64,000 nucleotides of DNA from an uncultured Lachnospiraceae bacterium (GCA_910587105.1 CAJUMB010000012.1:1-64000); one strand, 5' to 3'. Shown: positions 34,536 to 45,630, counted from the stretch's first letter. The notes: generated from the sequence alone by a model not told the origin. A program made the numbers and translations.

Positions 34536-37500
34536 ATGCTTATGCATACATACACTCTCGGAATAGACATTGGTTCCACCACTGTGAAAATAGCCGTTTT
34601 AGATGAAACACACCAGCTTTTATTTGCTGATTACCAGCGGCACTACGCGGATATCCAGAACGCACTCTCCGTGCTTCTGGGAAAAGCCCGCCAGCAGCTG
34701 GGAGAACTGACAATCAGCCCTGTGATTACCGGTTCCGGCGGACTGACACTGGCCAAGCATCTGAAGGTCCCTTTTGTCCAGGAAGTCATCGCCGTTTCCT
34801 CAGCCCTGCAGGAGACAGCCCCACAGACAGATGTGGCCATCGAACTGGGCGGTGAGGACGCCAAAATCATTTATTTCGAAGACGGAAATATCGAACAGCG
34901 CATGAACGGCATCTGTGCAGGGGGAACCGGCTCTTTCATTGACCAGATGGCCTCCCTGCTCCAGACAGACGCTTCCGGCCTGAACGCTTATGCTGCGGAT
35001 TATAAAGCCCTGTACCCCATTGCCGCCCGATGCGGTGTCTTTGCCAAATCCGATATTCAGCCTTTAATCAACGAAGGCGCCACCAGACAAGACCTGGCTG
35101 CCTCTATATTCCAGGCAGTGGTAAACCAGACCATCAGCGGCCTGGCCTGCGGCAAACCCATCCGGGGACATGTGGCCTTCTTAGGCGGTCCCCTGCATTT
35201 TATGTCCGAATTGAGAAATGCCTTCATCCGCACTCTTTCTCTGGATGAGGAGCACACCATCGTGCCGGATAACTCCCACCTGTTCGCCGCCATAGGCTCC
35301 GCATTAAATGCCGACATATCTGTGGTAAATACCCTGGAAGCCATGGAACAGCAGCTGGCTGGCAGCATTCAGATGGATTTTGAGGTAGCCCGCATGGAAC
35401 CCCTGTTTTCTTCCCAGGAAGAATACGAATCGTTCCATGAAAGACAATCCCATTACCATGTGAAAACCCGTGAACTAAAGGATTACCATGGAAACTGCTT
35501 CCTGGGCATTGATGCAGGCTCCACCACCACAAAAGCGGCGCTGGTATCTGAGGACGGCGAACTGCTGTACTCGTTCTACAGCAGCAACGATGGAAATCCC
35601 CTGGGCACCACCCTGCGGGCCATGGAAGAGCTCTACGCCCGGCTGCCACAAGGCGCCCGCATTGCCTGGTCCTGTTCCACCGGGTACGGGGAGGCATTGA
35701 TTCAGTCGGCGCTGATGCTGGATGAAGGCGAGGTGGAAACCGTCTCCCATTACTACGCCGCCGCCTTCTTTGACCCTGAAGTGGACTGCATTTTAGACAT
35801 CGGCGGCCAGGACATGAAATGCATCAAAATCAAAAATCAGACTGTGGACAGCGTCCAGCTGAATGAAGCCTGCTCCTCTGGCTGCGGCTCTTTTATCGAG
35901 ACCTTCGCAAAATCTCTGAATTATTCTGTGGAAGATTTTGCAGAAGCCGCTCTGTTTGCCGAAAACCCCATCGACCTTGGGACACGCTGTACGGTTTTCA
36001 TGAATTCCAAAGTAAAACAGGCGCAGAAAGAAGGCGCCCAAGTGTCCGATATCTCTGCGGGACTGGCTTACTCAGTGATCAAGAACGCACTGTACAAAGT
36101 CATCAAAGTGTCTGACGCCGCAGAACTGGGAACACACATTGTGGTCCAGGGGGGAACTTTCTACAACGACGCCGTTTTGCGAAGTTTTGAGAAAATCGCA
36201 GACTGCCAGGCTATCCGTCCTGATATTGCCGGGATTATGGGCGCTTTCGGAGCGGCCCTCATTGCCAGAGAGCGCTTCCTGTCTGAGGGAGAACCCCGCC
36301 AGACCACTATGCTTTCCTATGAAAAGATACATAACCTGAAATATTCCACCTCCATGGCAAACTGTAAAGGCTGCACCAATCACTGCCGGCTGACTGTGAA
36401 CAAGTTCAGCGGAGGACGTCAGTTTATCAGCGGCAACCGCTGTGAAAAGGGCATCGGAAAACAAAAAAATAAAGAAAAGATTCCCAATCTGTTTGACTAC
36501 AAGTACAAACGGATCTTCGGCTACGAACCCCTGTCCGCAGATTTGGCCGTAAGAGGAGAAGTGGGGCTGCCCCGGGTGCTGAATATGTTTGAAAACTACC
36601 CGTTCTGGCACACCTTTTTCACTCTGTTAAAGTACCGGGTCGTGCTATCTCCCACCTCCACCCGGAAAATCTACGAGCTGGGCATTGAATCTATCCCCAG
36701 CGAGTCAGAGTGTTACCCTGCCAAACTGGCCCATGGGCATGTAACCTGGCTGCTGAAAAAGGGCGTGAAATTTATCTTCTACCCCTGTATTCCTTATGAG
36801 AGGAAGGAGTTTTCCGATTCGGTCAATCATTATAACTGCCCCATTGTGACCTCCTATCCGGAAAATATCAAAAACAACGTGGAACAGCTGGACGATCCAT
36901 CCATCCATTTTTGCAATCCGTTTTTGTCCTTTGCCGGACTGGATGTGCTGACAAAGGGATTGATTAAAACGTTTCCGGATATACCGGAAAAGGAAGTGGC
37001 ACAGGCAGCACAGGCAGCATGGAAAGAGCTGGAGTTTGCCCGCCGGGATCTGATGAAAAAAGGAGAAGAAACCCTGCGTTATCTGAAAGAAACCGGACGG
37101 CACGGCATTGTGCTGGCAGGACGCCCCTACCATATCGATCCGGAGATCCACCACGGGATTCCCGAATTGATCAACAGCTATGGCATGGCGGTGCTGACAG
37201 AAGATTCCGTGTCCCATCTGGGGCCCCTGGAACGGCCTCTGCGGGTCAATGACCAGTGGATGTACCATACCCGTCTGTATGCGGCTGCCAATTTTGTCAA
37301 GACCAGAAAGAACCTGGACCTGATTCAGCTGAATTCTTTCGGATGCGGCCTGGACGCTGTGACCACAGACCAGGTACATGAGATTCTGGAAGACAGCGGC
37401 AAGATCTACACCTGCCTGAAAATCGACGAGGTGAATAACCTGGGAGCCGCCCGTATCCGTGTCCGCTCCCTGATTGCCGCCATCCGGGTGAAAAAACGGC

Positions 37501-38777
37501 AGACAGTAAAAAGACGAATCAGAAGCTCTGCCATAAAAAAAGTGCCTTTTACCAAAGAAATGCGCAAAGATTACACCATCTTGTGCCCCCAAATGTCACC
37601 CATACATTTTTCCATTCTCCAGGCAGGGTTCAATGCCTGCGGCTACCACCTGGAGGTGCTGCCCAATGACAATAAGGAAGCTGTGGACGTAGGGTTAAAA
37701 TATGTAAACAACGACGCCTGTTACCCCTCCCTGATGGTGGTGGGACAGATTATGCAGGCGCTGTTATCCGGCAGGTACGACCTGAACAAGACAGCCATTA
37801 TCATGTCACAGACAGGGGGGGGCTGCCGTGCCTCCAACTATATCGGATTCATACGGCGGGCTTTGAAAAAAGCGGGAATGTCCCATATTCCTGTTATCTC
37901 CATCAATTTAAGCGGCCTGGAGAGCAACCCAGGCTTTCAAATCACCCTGCCGCTGGTGACACGGCTCGCTTACGGAGCTGTGTTCGGTGATATTCTGATG
38001 AAGTGCATTTACCGGATGCGGCCCTACGAACTGCAAAAGGGGTCTGTGAACCGGATGCACAGGAAATGGGAGAGAGTCTGTATCCGCTTCCTGTCATCCA
38101 GACACTGCAGTTACCACACATTCAAACGGATTTGTACTGCCATGATCCGGGATTTTGACCAGATTCCCATCTCCCGGGAGAAAAAACCAAGAGTGGGTAT
38201 TGTGGGTGAAATACTGGTAAAATTCCTTCCTGCCGCCAACAATTACCTGGCAGAACTGCTGGAAAAAGAAGGGGCTGAACCAGTGGTGCCGGATTTAATT
38301 GACTTCATGTGCTACAGCTTTTACAATCAAAACTTCAAGGCCCAGCACCTGGGAACAAAAAAATCCACAGCACACATGGCCAATCTTGCCATTAAGGGAA
38401 TTGAAAAAATCCGCGGAGCGGCAAACGAAGCGTTTCGAAAGAGCAGGCATTTTACCCCCTCTGCCAGTATTAAAGAACTGGCCAAAATGGCAAGTCCCAT
38501 TGTATCTGTGGGCAACCAGACAGGGGAGGGATGGTTCCTCACCGGAGAGATGCTGGAACTGATTCACAGCGGCGCGCCCAATATTGTCTGCACCCAGCCC
38601 TTCGCCTGCCTGCCCAACCATGTGGTGGGAAAAGGTGTGATTAAGGAACTGCGCAGGCAGTACCCCCAGTCCAACATTGTGGCCATTGACTACGACCCCG
38701 GAGCCAGCGAAGTCAATCAGCTGAACCGGATTAAGCTGATGTTGTCTACGGCTCGGAAGAATATGCAGAAGGTCTAG
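34536..38777 (+). CDS. Large 2-hydroxyacyl-CoA dehydratase activase-type protein (two BadF/HgdC domains plus DUF2229/HgdB-like region)
   Basis: This 1413-residue protein joins two ASKHA-type activase domains, at 1-270 and about 320-590. Their ATP motifs are [13 protein letters not shown] and [13 protein letters not shown]. Each has the cysteine signatures of iron-sulfur activases: [10 protein letters not shown] with [10 protein letters not shown], and [10 protein letters not shown] with [11 protein letters not shown] cysteine-rich link follows near 610 ([10 protein letters not shown] ... GNRCEKG), then a C-terminal half related to DUF2229 and HgdB-like dehydratase subunits. The family uses ATP to drive low-potential electron transfer to 2-hydroxyacyl-CoA dehydratases or similar radical enzymes, but the partner of this long form is unknown. 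AAAGGAG lies 5 bases before the ATG. It is single-gene, with a strong terminator after it. Confidence 0.85.
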   Translation: MLMHTYTLGIDIGSTTVKIAVLDETHQLLFADYQRHYADIQNALSVLLGKARQQLGELTISPVITGSGGLTLAKHLKVPFVQEVIAVSSALQETAPQTDVAIELGGEDAKIIYFEDGNIEQRMNGICAGGTGSFIDQMASLLQTDASGLNAYAADYKALYPIAARCGVFAKSDIQPLINEGATRQDLAASIFQAVVNQTISGLACGKPIRGHVAFLGGPLHFMSELRNAFIRTLSLDEEHTIVPDNSHLFAAIGSALNADISVVNTLEAMEQQLAGSIQMDFEVARMEPLFSSQEEYESFHERQSHYHVKTRELKDYHGNCFLGIDAGSTTTKAALVSEDGELLYSFYSSNDGNPLGTTLRAMEELYARLPQGARIAWSCSTGYGEALIQSALMLDEGEVETVSHYYAAAFFDPEVDCILDIGGQDMKCIKIKNQTVDSVQLNEACSSGCGSFIETFAKSLNYSVEDFAEAALFAENPIDLGTRCTVFMNSKVKQAQKEGAQVSDISAGLAYSVIKNALYKVIKVSDAAELGTHIVVQGGTFYNDAVLRSFEKIADCQAIRPDIAGIMGAFGAALIARERFLSEGEPRQTTMLSYEKIHNLKYSTSMANCKGCTNHCRLTVNKFSGGRQFISGNRCEKGIGKQKNKEKIPNLFDYKYKRIFGYEPLSADLAVRGEVGLPRVLNMFENYPFWHTFFTLLKYRVVLSPTSTRKIYELGIESIPSESECYPAKLAHGHVTWLLKKGVKFIFYPCIPYERKEFSDSVNHYNCPIVTSYPENIKNNVEQLDDPSIHFCNPFLSFAGLDVLTKGLIKTFPDIPEKEVAQAAQAAWKELEFARRDLMKKGEETLRYLKETGRHGIVLAGRPYHIDPEIHHGIPELINSYGMAVLTEDSVSHLGPLERPLRVNDQWMYHTRLYAAANFVKTRKNLDLIQLNSFGCGLDAVTTDQVHEILEDSGKIYTCLKIDEVNNLGAARIRVRSLIAAIRVKKRQTVKRRIRSSAIKKVPFTKEMRKDYTILCPQMSPIHFSILQAGFNACGYHLEVLPNDNKEAVDVGLKYVNNDACYPSLMVVGQIMQALLSGRYDLNKTAIIMSQTGGGCRASNYIGFIRRALKKAGMSHIPVISINLSGLESNPGFQITLPLVTRLAYGAVFGDILMKCIYRMRPYELQKGSVNRMHRKWERVCIRFLSSRHCSYHTFKRICTAMIRDFDQIPISREKKPRVGIVGEILVKFLPAANNYLAELLEKEGAEPVVPDLIDFMCYSFYNQNFKAQHLGTKKSTAHMANLAIKGIEKIRGAANEAFRKSRHFTPSASIKELAKMASPIVSVGNQTGEGWFLTGEMLELIHSGAPNIVCTQPFACLPNHVVGKGVIKELRRQYPQSNIVAIDYDPGASEVNQLNRIKLMLSTARKNMQKV

Positions 38778-38798
38778 TGTTCCACCCATACGCCCCAG

Positions 38799-38839
38799 AA
38801 AGCCCACAGCTGGAAATTTTCCCAGCCATGGGCTTTTTT
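38799..38839 (+). terminator. Terminator of the activase gene
   Basis: AAGCCCACAGCTGG and CCCAGCCATGGGCTT pair with one mismatch around AAATTTT, followed by TTTTC. It stops transcription before the convergent small gene. Confidence 0.8.
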
Positions 38840-38846
38840 CTCTGCC

Positions 38847-39029
38847 TTACTCTCTAATCCGGTCCAATTCCGAAAGATTGATGCCTGACACCGTCAAAAA
38901 AACTTTCAGCTCAATATACCGCTCTTTCATTGACTCGTAAATGGCTGAATCTTTATCCGCCAGCAGCATGTACCGCTGAAGCCTGGAAAACTCTTCAATA
39001 GATATTTTCAGCACTTCTATTTCACTCAT
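38847..39029 (-). CDS. Small hypothetical protein (60 aa)
   Basis: I do not recognise it. The ATG at 39029 follows GGAGGAG at good spacing. The frame extends five codons further without a ribosome site. The product is helical and charged (MSEIEVLKISIEEFSRLQRY ... MKERYIELKVFLTVSG), without membrane segment or cysteines, and resembles small structural or adaptor proteins. It starts 19 bases after the flippase gene, so it is probably co-transcribed with it. Confidence 0.65.
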   Translation of the reverse strand: MSEIEVLKISIEEFSRLQRYMLLADKDSAIYESMKERYIELKVFLTVSGINLSELDRIRE

Positions 39030-39048
39030 ACTGCTCCTCCCCAAACAT

Positions 39049-40680
39049 TCACCCGTAAATCCTCAAAAGATAAGCAATCCGCACCAGCCAGCTGCCAAAA
39101 GGAAATGCCTGCAGCTGTTCCTCCGGGACTCTGGCAAATACGATATACAGAACAATATATACCGCTGCGGCCACAGGCACAGACACTGCCAGCCCCAGCA
39201 GGTTGGATGGTATCAGCGTATAGAGCCCATTAAATAAAAGCCAGGCGGTCAATGCCATGGGTGCTGACGCCATCAGGGGAATCAGATAGGCTTCCACCCA
39301 TTTATTCTTATATCCCAGGAATTTTTTCATAGATATGTCATTCAGCACACAGATAATCACCGAATAGACAATAATCGCCAAAACCACAGCCAAAATTCCC
39401 AGCCCTGTAGTCAAAAGCATCACCACCAGGGAGGTCACATCCACCACCAGTGCAATAGCGGCGTTCCGCATAGGAAGGTTTGGCATCCCGATTCCCTGGA
39501 GCACTCCATTTGAAATATTCGACAATCCGTTTAAAATCACCGTGACAGCTCCCACGCTCAGCAAAAGCCCCGCTGTACCAATGGTATCCGGAAAAAGAAT
39601 CCGTACAATGGGCTGGGACAAGACGGCCATCCCCACGGCGGCGGGAATGGAAATAAACATGGAAAGCTGTACCGCCTGGTCAATCTTAAAATTGGCCAGC
39701 TCCATATGTCTCTTTGCATAGGCCGCCGAGACTTCCGGAATCATAGATGTGGGCGCGGCACTGGATAATGTCAGCGGTATATTGATAATGGACAAAAAAT
39801 AAATGGAATATTCCGTATACAGCATACGGATTCCCTCATCCTCAAATCCCTGTTTCCCCAGGATTTCTGAAAAAAGATATCCGTCAATATATCCATTTAC
39901 ATTATAGATAAAGGCGCTGAGGATAATGGGGGTTACCATGCGCAGAATTACCTCAATCACTTCCCGGTAGCTTTCCACCCGCCCCGTATGGTCTGAGACA
40001 ATTTTACTGCGGATGATCCTCCGGTTCAGCTGATAAACCACCAGCACAAACCCCAAAGCTGCGGCTACCCCCACACCGGTTCCTATGGTTCCCCCGGCAG
40101 CACCCCAGCGGTCTATGCTGTCCTTATCACTGCCTGCCACAAATTCAATAAACAGCCATGCGGCCACAATACTGAAAGCAGCGTTGGCAAACTGCTCCAG
40201 GATCTGGGATATGGATGTGGGCACCATATTGCGGTATGCCTGAAAATATCCCCGGTACACACCCAGAATACCTGACATAAAAATCGTAGGCGCCAGAAAT
40301 CTCAGCGCCAGCGTAGCTCCCTGCTGATTGCTGGGGATGAGAATCCCTGCCCCGGCCAGACAGAAAAGAGCCGCTGCCCCTCCCACCACCACCGCATAGA
40401 GCAGGGAACCCTTAAAATATTTCTGAGCATTTCTGTACTCTCCTTTTGCAAGCTTCTCGGCAATGATTTTCGAAACTGCCTGGGGGATGCTGTAGGAAGC
40501 AATCATTAAAAGGATCATATACGCCTGCTGCGCCAGTCCATAGTAGGCCATGCCGTCTGCCCCTACAATATGGGTCAGCGGACTTTTGTATAGAAGGCCC
40601 ACAATTTTTGATATCAATGCCGCAGCCATCAAAAATGAGGCGTTTTTCACCAAAACATTGCTTTTTTGTTTGGAACTCAT
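39049..40680 (-). CDS. Polysaccharide flippase of the SpoVB/YtgP (MurJ-like, MOP superfamily) type
   Basis: The 543-residue membrane protein has about 14 hydrophobic segments, the MOP exporter layout. The N-terminal KNASFLMAAALISKIVGLLY and the conserved QAYMILLMIASYSIPQAVSK match SpoVB/YtgP proteins, some of which flip lipid II or other lipid-linked precursors. The C-terminus is short and cytoplasmic. In B. subtilis this family includes SpoVB (spore cortex) and YtgP, so a role in wall or spore peptidoglycan is likely, but a surface-polysaccharide role cannot be excluded. It lies between a 60-residue gene and ung on the same strand. No polysaccharide genes adjoin it. Confidence 0.87.
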   Translation of the reverse strand: MSSKQKSNVLVKNASFLMAAALISKIVGLLYKSPLTHIVGADGMAYYGLAQQAYMILLMIASYSIPQAVSKIIAEKLAKGEYRNAQKYFKGSLLYAVVVGGAAALFCLAGAGILIPSNQQGATLALRFLAPTIFMSGILGVYRGYFQAYRNMVPTSISQILEQFANAAFSIVAAWLFIEFVAGSDKDSIDRWGAAGGTIGTGVGVAAALGFVLVVYQLNRRIIRSKIVSDHTGRVESYREVIEVILRMVTPIILSAFIYNVNGYIDGYLFSEILGKQGFEDEGIRMLYTEYSIYFLSIINIPLTLSSAAPTSMIPEVSAAYAKRHMELANFKIDQAVQLSMFISIPAAVGMAVLSQPIVRILFPDTIGTAGLLLSVGAVTVILNGLSNISNGVLQGIGMPNLPMRNAAIALVVDVTSLVVMLLTTGLGILAVVLAIIVYSVIICVLNDISMKKFLGYKNKWVEAYLIPLMASAPMALTAWLLFNGLYTLIPSNLLGLAVSVPVAAAVYIVLYIVFARVPEEQLQAFPFGSWLVRIAYLLRIYG

Positions 40681-40731
40681 ACTTATCCTCTGTTCTTTTT
40701 GTTATGGTTACTGTTCACTGTGCCAACAGCT

Positions 40732-41406
40732 TTATATATTCTCAATCTGCCAGTCAATGGGAGCAAGCCCTTTGCTCTCCAGGAATGCATTTGTCTGGCT
40801 GAAGGGTCTGCTTCCGAAGAAACCCAGGCCAGCGGAATAGGGACTGGGATGAGGTGCCTCCAAAATATAATGATTGGGGTTACTCAGCATCTTTTTCTTC
40901 GACTGGGCCGGCCTGCCCCATAGGATATAGACAATGGGCTGTTCCTGTTCATTCAGCACACGGATGGCGGCATCTGTAAATTCCTCCCACCCCAGATTTC
41001 TGTGGGAATTGGCCTGGTGTGCCCTTACCGTCAATACGGTATTTAACATGAGCACTCCCTGTCTGGCCCATTTTTCCAAATATCCGTTGTTAGGCATGTA
41101 ACACCCTAAATCATCATGCAGCTCTTTATAGATATTTACCAGGGAGGGCGGGATGTCCACCCCTCTTTTTACCGAAAAGCACAGCCCGTGGGCCTGGCCC
41201 CGGTTGTGATAGGGGTCCTGGCCCAGAATCACAACCTTTACCTGGCTCAGCGGTGTGAAATGAAATGCATTAAAAATATCGTCTGCCGGAGGAAAGACCA
41301 TTTTTCTTTTGTACTCCTCATTGACGGTCTGAAACAGACTTTTATAATAAGGCTTTTTGAACTCCCCCTGAAGGGCGTCCAGCCACTCACCTGTTAATGG
41401 AGGCAT
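40732..41406 (-). CDS. ung: Uracil-DNA glycosylase
   Basis: This family 1 uracil-DNA glycosylase removes uracil from DNA to start base-excision repair. The catalytic water-activating motif GQDPYHN is at 62-68 (Asp64), and the DNA-intercalating motif HPSPYSA begins at His186. The length of 224 is typical. The start overlaps the end of hisF by 20 bases, so the two are translated from one mRNA. That is an unexpected pairing and probably reflects chance operon assembly. Confidence 0.95.
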   Translation of the reverse strand: MPPLTGEWLDALQGEFKKPYYKSLFQTVNEEYKRKMVFPPADDIFNAFHFTPLSQVKVVILGQDPYHNRGQAHGLCFSVKRGVDIPPSLVNIYKELHDDLGCYMPNNGYLEKWARQGVLMLNTVLTVRAHQANSHRNLGWEEFTDAAIRVLNEQEQPIVYILWGRPAQSKKKMLSNPNHYILEAPHPSPYSAGLGFFGSRPFSQTNAFLESKGLAPIDWQIENI

Positions 41407-42184
41407 TCTTTTGTTCTCCTTCCTGCAGTCTCACCAAAACATTTCTCTCTGATAAAAATCGTTTTACTTCCCCAATCTCCAGCTCTTTATAATGAAACAG
41501 GGACGCCGCCAGAGCCGCATCTGCCCCACCGTCAGTCAATGCCTCATAAAAATGTTCCAATGTTCCGGCACCGCCGGAAGCGATCACAGGAATGGAAATG
41601 GCATGGGAAATTGTCCTGGTAAGGGACAGGTCATACCCTGACTTGGTTCCGTCGCAGTCCATACTGGTGAGCAGAATCTCCCCTGCCCCCAGCCTGGCGG
41701 CCTCCACCGCCCACTCCACTGCATCCAGCCCTGTGTCCACCCGTCCGCCGTTTTTGTAGATATTCCAGCCGCTGCCATTCTCTCTTGCCTTGGCGTCGAT
41801 GGCCACCACCACACACTGGCTTCCGAATTTCATGGCTGCATCGTGGATCAGGGACGGATTGCTGATGGCTGCCGAATTAATGGAAATCTTATCTGCTCCC
41901 TCCCGCAGCAGCAGCCGGAAGTCCTCCACTGTGCGGATACCGCCTCCCACAGTGAACGGGATAAATACCTGTTCTGCCACCTTGCGCACCATATCCACCA
42001 CAGTGTCTCTCTGATCTGAGGATGCCGTAATATCCAGAAACACCAGTTCATCTGCCCCGGCCTGGCCGTATGCCCGGCCCACTTCCACCGGATCACCGGC
42101 ATCCATTAAGTTCACAAAATTGATTCCTTTTACTACTCTGCCCCCATTCACATCCAGACAGGGGATGATCCGCTTTGTCAACAT
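41387..42184 (-). CDS. hisF: Imidazole glycerol phosphate synthase cyclase subunit HisF
   Basis: HisF is the TIM-barrel cyclase subunit that combines PRFAR with ammonia supplied by HisH to give imidazole glycerol phosphate and AICAR (histidine and purine links). The catalytic aspartates are present at the family positions: Asp11 ([12 protein letters not shown]) and Asp130 (VVVAIDAK). The length of 265 is slightly over the usual 252-258. A short C-terminal tail ([12 protein letters not shown]) accounts for this. It overlaps the hisH stop by one base. Other his genes are absent from the window. Confidence 0.96.
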   Translation of the reverse strand: MLTKRIIPCLDVNGGRVVKGINFVNLMDAGDPVEVGRAYGQAGADELVFLDITASSDQRDTVVDMVRKVAEQVFIPFTVGGGIRTVEDFRLLLREGADKISINSAAISNPSLIHDAAMKFGSQCVVVAIDAKARENGSGWNIYKNGGRVDTGLDAVEWAVEAARLGAGEILLTSMDCDGTKSGYDLSLTRTISHAISIPVIASGGAGTLEHFYEALTDGGADAALAASLFHYKELEIGEVKRFLSERNVLVRLQEGEQKNASINR

Positions 42185-42813
42185 CAGACAATCCCCCCTT
42201 TCTTCTCGCCAAGTCTGGCGAAATTTTCCAGAATTTTTAATCCCAGTCCACCGCTTTTCTCCGGATGAAACTGACAGGCGAACACATTCCCCTTTTCCAC
42301 AGAAGCGTGAACGGACACGCCATAGTCCGCAGCCGCTTTCACCATCTCATCCTCCTGAGCCTGCAGATAATAGGAGTGTACAAAATACACATATGTGTCC
42401 TGGGGAATCCCCTGAAACAGCCTTCCATTATTTTTCAGATGGAGGGAATTCCAGCCCATATGGGGGATTTTCAGACCGCTCTCCCGGGGAAAATGAAGAA
42501 TTTTCCCTGGCAGAATCCCCAGTCCCGGGACCCCTGGGCTCTCTTCGCTTTCCTGGAACAAAAGCTGCAGTCCCAGACAGATTCCCAGAAAAGGCTTCCC
42601 CTCTTCACAGACCTGGCGGATAACCGGAATCAGCCCATACTCCTCTAGCTTCTCCATAGCACTGCCGAAGTTCCCCACCCCGGGAAGAACCACCTGATCT
42701 GCACGGAGAATGTCTTCTGCCCGGCGGGAAACACACACCTGTGCCTCCAGACTGACAAACGCTTTCTCCACACTCTTCATATTGCCGGCATCGTAATCAA
42801 TTATTGTTATCAT
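42184..42813 (-). CDS. hisH: Imidazole glycerol phosphate synthase glutaminase subunit HisH
   Basis: HisH hydrolyses glutamine and channels ammonia to HisF. The triad is visible: Cys79 ([10 protein letters not shown]), His183 and Glu185 (QFHPEKSGG). The N-terminus [12 protein letters not shown] is standard, and the length of 209 fits. It precedes hisF directly. The 74-base gap to hemC upstream has no clear promoter or terminator, so the hem operon may read through into hisH-hisF-ung. Confidence 0.95.
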   Translation of the reverse strand: MITIIDYDAGNMKSVEKAFVSLEAQVCVSRRAEDILRADQVVLPGVGNFGSAMEKLEEYGLIPVIRQVCEEGKPFLGICLGLQLLFQESEESPGVPGLGILPGKILHFPRESGLKIPHMGWNSLHLKNNGRLFQGIPQDTYVYFVHSYYLQAQEDEMVKAAADYGVSVHASVEKGNVFACQFHPEKSGGLGLKILENFARLGEKKGGIV

Positions 42814-42887
42814 ATACGTAAATTTCCTTTTTATTCTTTTTTCACAGCGGGCTGAATTCTGTGGTTCTCAGACATGTTCTGGCAAAT

Positions 42888-43784
42888 CTACACTCCATAA
42901 CGCTCACGCATACTTCCTGCCAGATTCCTTCCCAAAGCTTCCGCCTCTTCCACTGCTCCAGTTACTTGATCTGTAAACCATTCCTCTGTAGATTCCCGGT
43001 AATATAAACCTTTCAGATACAGTTCTTCTCCTGTAATTCTGGCGTGAGCCGCCACCGGGGAAGTACATCCGCCATCCAGTTCCCGGACAAACCCCCGCTC
43101 TGCCAGTGCCGCATATCTGCTCTCCCGGCATTCATAGCCTTTTAGATAGGAATAATCTCCTCCCCGGCGTCCCTGGACAGCCAGAATTCCCTGCCCTGCT
43201 GCCGGAATCATCTCCTCTGTATCAAAATACCGGCTGATGCGGCTTTCCAGTCCCAGACGCTTCAGCCCAGCACCGGCCAGGACCAGAGCTCCATACTCTC
43301 CCCGGTCCAGCTTCTCCAGCCTAGTCAACACATTTCCCCGTATATTTTTACAGGAAACACCCGGGAATATCCTGGCCAGCTGTAACTGGCGGCGCAGACT
43401 GGAACAGCCGATGGGTCTGCTCTTATCCATATGCTCACAGCCTTTGGGCAGAACCAATACATCCCTGGGGTCCTCCCTGGGTGAAAAAGCCACCAGAGGA
43501 AGCTCCTGTGAAATCTCCATGGGCATGTCTTTCAGACTATGTACGGATAGATCGCTCTGCCTCTCCATGAGAGCTTTGTCCAGCTCCTTGACAAACAGTC
43601 CTTTTCCTCCGATTTTGTCCAATGTCCGGTCCAGAATCCGGTCCCCAGTGGTCTTCATGGTCAGCAGCCGCACCTCCCATTGAGGATGCTGTTTTCTCAG
43701 ATAATCCGCTACCATCTCACTCTGCACAACTGCCAGTTTACTCTCTCTGCTTCCTATAATAATCTGCTGTTTCTCTCTTAGCAT
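42888..43784 (-). CDS. hemC: Hydroxymethylbilane synthase (porphobilinogen deaminase)
   Basis: HemC joins four porphobilinogen units into hydroxymethylbilane. The start IIIGSRESKLAVVQSEMVAD, HSLKDMP and the DPM-cofactor cysteine in ELDGGCTSPVAAHA are all present. Length is 298. It overlaps the siroheme-type gene by 7 bases. Because hemA, sirC and hemC form one unit and lie next to cobalamin genes, the product is probably directed to siroheme and cobalamin rather than to haem. hemB and hemD are not in the window. Confidence 0.95.
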   Translation of the reverse strand: MLREKQQIIIGSRESKLAVVQSEMVADYLRKQHPQWEVRLLTMKTTGDRILDRTLDKIGGKGLFVKELDKALMERQSDLSVHSLKDMPMEISQELPLVAFSPREDPRDVLVLPKGCEHMDKSRPIGCSSLRRQLQLARIFPGVSCKNIRGNVLTRLEKLDRGEYGALVLAGAGLKRLGLESRISRYFDTEEMIPAAGQGILAVQGRRGGDYSYLKGYECRESRYAALAERGFVRELDGGCTSPVAAHARITGEELYLKGLYYRESTEEWFTDQVTGAVEEAEALGRNLAGSMRERYGV

Positions 43785-44260
43785 AATGCCTTCTCCTCTA
43801 AGAATGCCTGAATCTGTTCCCGGGTTCTCTTTGCCAGCCTGTGGTCAAGCCCTGCCGCATTGATTCCCACAGTTACAGCCCCCTCCACAGCAATCCCCGG
43901 AAAATGAAAGTCACACATATCCTGGTCACTGGCCACATTCACCAGAATCCCCCGGTTTCTGCAGACTCTGCCGATTCTTTTGTTCAACTCTTTGTCGTCT
44001 GTAGCGGCCAGCACCATCTGGCAGTTTTCCAGATCTTCCTCTCTATACGCCCGTTCATAGACCGACACATTGGGAAGACTTTTCCACTTTTCAAAAGCAG
44101 CATCCACCTGCTTTGCCACCACCACCAGCTGTCCCGGTTGAAATTCCAGCAATGTCTGTACCCGCCGCCGGGCAATTGGGCCGCCGCCCACCGTCAGAAT
44201 CCGCCATGTTCCCAGATCCATAAAGAGGGGAAACTTTCTCCTCACCTGTTCCTTATGCAT
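43778..44260 (-). CDS. Precorrin-2 dehydrogenase / siroheme synthase N-terminal domain protein
   Basis: This is a 160-residue protein of the Met8/CysG-N type. The NAD-binding start LGTWRILTVGGGPIARRRVQ and the segment LVNVASDQDMCDFHFPGIAV are the family signatures. It oxidises precorrin-2 to sirohydrochlorin and may also chelate iron. It is shorter than CysG and lacks the methyltransferase domain. Sirohydrochlorin from this enzyme is the substrate of the neighbouring CbiK. It overlaps hemA by 8 bases and hemC by 7. Names used for this type include SirC and HemX-like, so I leave the symbol empty. Confidence 0.9.
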   Translation of the reverse strand: MHKEQVRRKFPLFMDLGTWRILTVGGGPIARRRVQTLLEFQPGQLVVVAKQVDAAFEKWKSLPNVSVYERAYREEDLENCQMVLAATDDKELNKRIGRVCRNRGILVNVASDQDMCDFHFPGIAVEGAVTVGINAAGLDHRLAKRTREQIQAFLEEKALC

Positions 44261-45485
44261 TTTCGTACACCTTTTCCAATCCTGCTACACATTCCAAAAA
44301 TACGTCTTTTTCCAGACAGTCCCGCAGACCGAAAATCATCTTATTGACCACCTTACCCGCCGCTGTCTCTATGGTCTGCTGAAGTTTCTGGCGGTCTGCA
44401 TCCTCCATGGGGGTCTTTTGAAGAATCTTGTGAATCCGCAGGTCCAGGTCATGAACTGCCTCTTCCTGGATTTCTTTAATCCTGGGAATGATATCCCGCC
44501 CTTCCAGCCACTGAAAATATTCGTCCATCTGTTCTTTTACAATGGCCTGCGCCTGCCGGAAGCTTTCCTCCCTCTCAGGCACGTTTTCTTTCTCACGGAA
44601 ACTGTCCATATCATATAAAGTAATTCCATCCCACTGGCCCAGACTGGGGTCAATATCCCTGGGAACAGCCAGATCGATCAATAGAAGGGGTTTCGTCAAT
44701 TCCACCTGATGGAACAATTCTTCCGGCAGGGTGCAGTTGGGGCTGGCGGTGGCGCTTACCACCAGGTCACACTGAGGCAGAAGCTCCATACGCTGTCCAT
44801 AATCAATCCTCTGGCATCCCTGGGGAATGTTCACGATACCGCTTCGGTACTGGCGTACTGTAACCGTCACATCCCCCCCGGCCTGTGCCAGAGTCTGCGC
44901 CGCCATTTTCCCCATTTCCCCATTTCCAATTACCATACACTTCTTTCCTGCCACCTGAAATCCCTGTCCATGCAGCATGTGAATAGCCTGATGAATCACC
45001 GAAGGATTCGCCCGATGGAACACTACTTCTGACTTAATGCGCTTTCCGGCAGTCACCGCCATCCGAAACAGTACCTCCAGAACCCCGTCTGTGGCAAAAG
45101 CATCTCTGGCCAGACTCAGGGCATCTTTCACCTGGGTCAGAATCTGGTCTTCCCCTAAAATCTGAGACTTCAACCCTGCTGTCAGATAGAACAAATGTTC
45201 TACTGCCTCCCGTTCTCTGCGGGCGGTGAAACAATCACGGTAAGACTGCCCTGAGATCTGCTTTATCTGGCACAGCATTTCATACAGGCATCCATCCCAG
45301 TCTTCCCAGGTACTCACCCAAATCTCCATCCGGTTACAAGTGGAAAGAATCACACACCCATGGACTCCCTCCATCTCTTTCACAGCCAGTACCGCCTCCC
45401 CGGCCTCCCGCTTTGTAAAAGAAAATAATGCCCGGATGTCCACCGGGGCCCTGTTATGATCAATTCCAATCATGGAAATACTCAC
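44253..45485 (-). CDS. hemA: Glutamyl-tRNA reductase
   Basis: HemA reduces glutamyl-tRNA to glutamate-1-semialdehyde, the first step of the C5 tetrapyrrole route. The start motif MIGIDHNRAPVDIR, the catalytic cysteine in ILSTCNRMEIW and the NADPH-binding GNGEMGKMAAQTL are visible, with a helical dimer domain at the C-terminus. I choose the GTG at 45485 because GGGAGGA lies 7 bases upstream. The frame continues to 45554 but without a ribosome site. The length is 411. It is first in hemA-sirC-hemC and has a strong promoter facing away from cbiK. Confidence 0.93.
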   Translation of the reverse strand: MSISMIGIDHNRAPVDIRALFSFTKREAGEAVLAVKEMEGVHGCVILSTCNRMEIWVSTWEDWDGCLYEMLCQIKQISGQSYRDCFTARREREAVEHLFYLTAGLKSQILGEDQILTQVKDALSLARDAFATDGVLEVLFRMAVTAGKRIKSEVVFHRANPSVIHQAIHMLHGQGFQVAGKKCMVIGNGEMGKMAAQTLAQAGGDVTVTVRQYRSGIVNIPQGCQRIDYGQRMELLPQCDLVVSATASPNCTLPEELFHQVELTKPLLLIDLAVPRDIDPSLGQWDGITLYDMDSFREKENVPEREESFRQAQAIVKEQMDEYFQWLEGRDIIPRIKEIQEEAVHDLDLRIHKILQKTPMEDADRQKLQQTIETAAGKVVNKMIFGLRDCLEKDVFLECVAGLEKVYENA

Positions 45486-45525
45486 TGTTACGTCCTCCCA
45501 CTTCTCATTTGTTCTTTTTTTATCA

Positions 45526-45554
45526 ATAATAAGCAACCCGGCAGTTTTTGTCAA
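45526..45554 (-). promoter_or_regulatory. Promoter of the hemA operon
   Basis: On the minus strand, TTGACA (45549-45554) and TATTAT (45526-45531) are separated by exactly 17 bases. Transcription would start about 35 bases before the hemA GTG. Confidence 0.8.
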
Positions 45555-45583
45555 TTGGGAACCACAGAATCGTTACCCTCATA

Positions 45584-45612
45584 TTGACAAAAAATATCCC
45601 CGCTGATAGAAT
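45584..45612 (+). promoter_or_regulatory. Promoter of cbiK
   Basis: TTGACA (45584-45589) and TAGAAT (45607-45612) are separated by 17 bases. It is back to back with the hemA promoter, 29 bases between -35 boxes. The resulting leader of about 120 bases contains a repeat element. Confidence 0.8.
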
Positions 45613-45630
45613 AAAAATTACGGCTGACAT

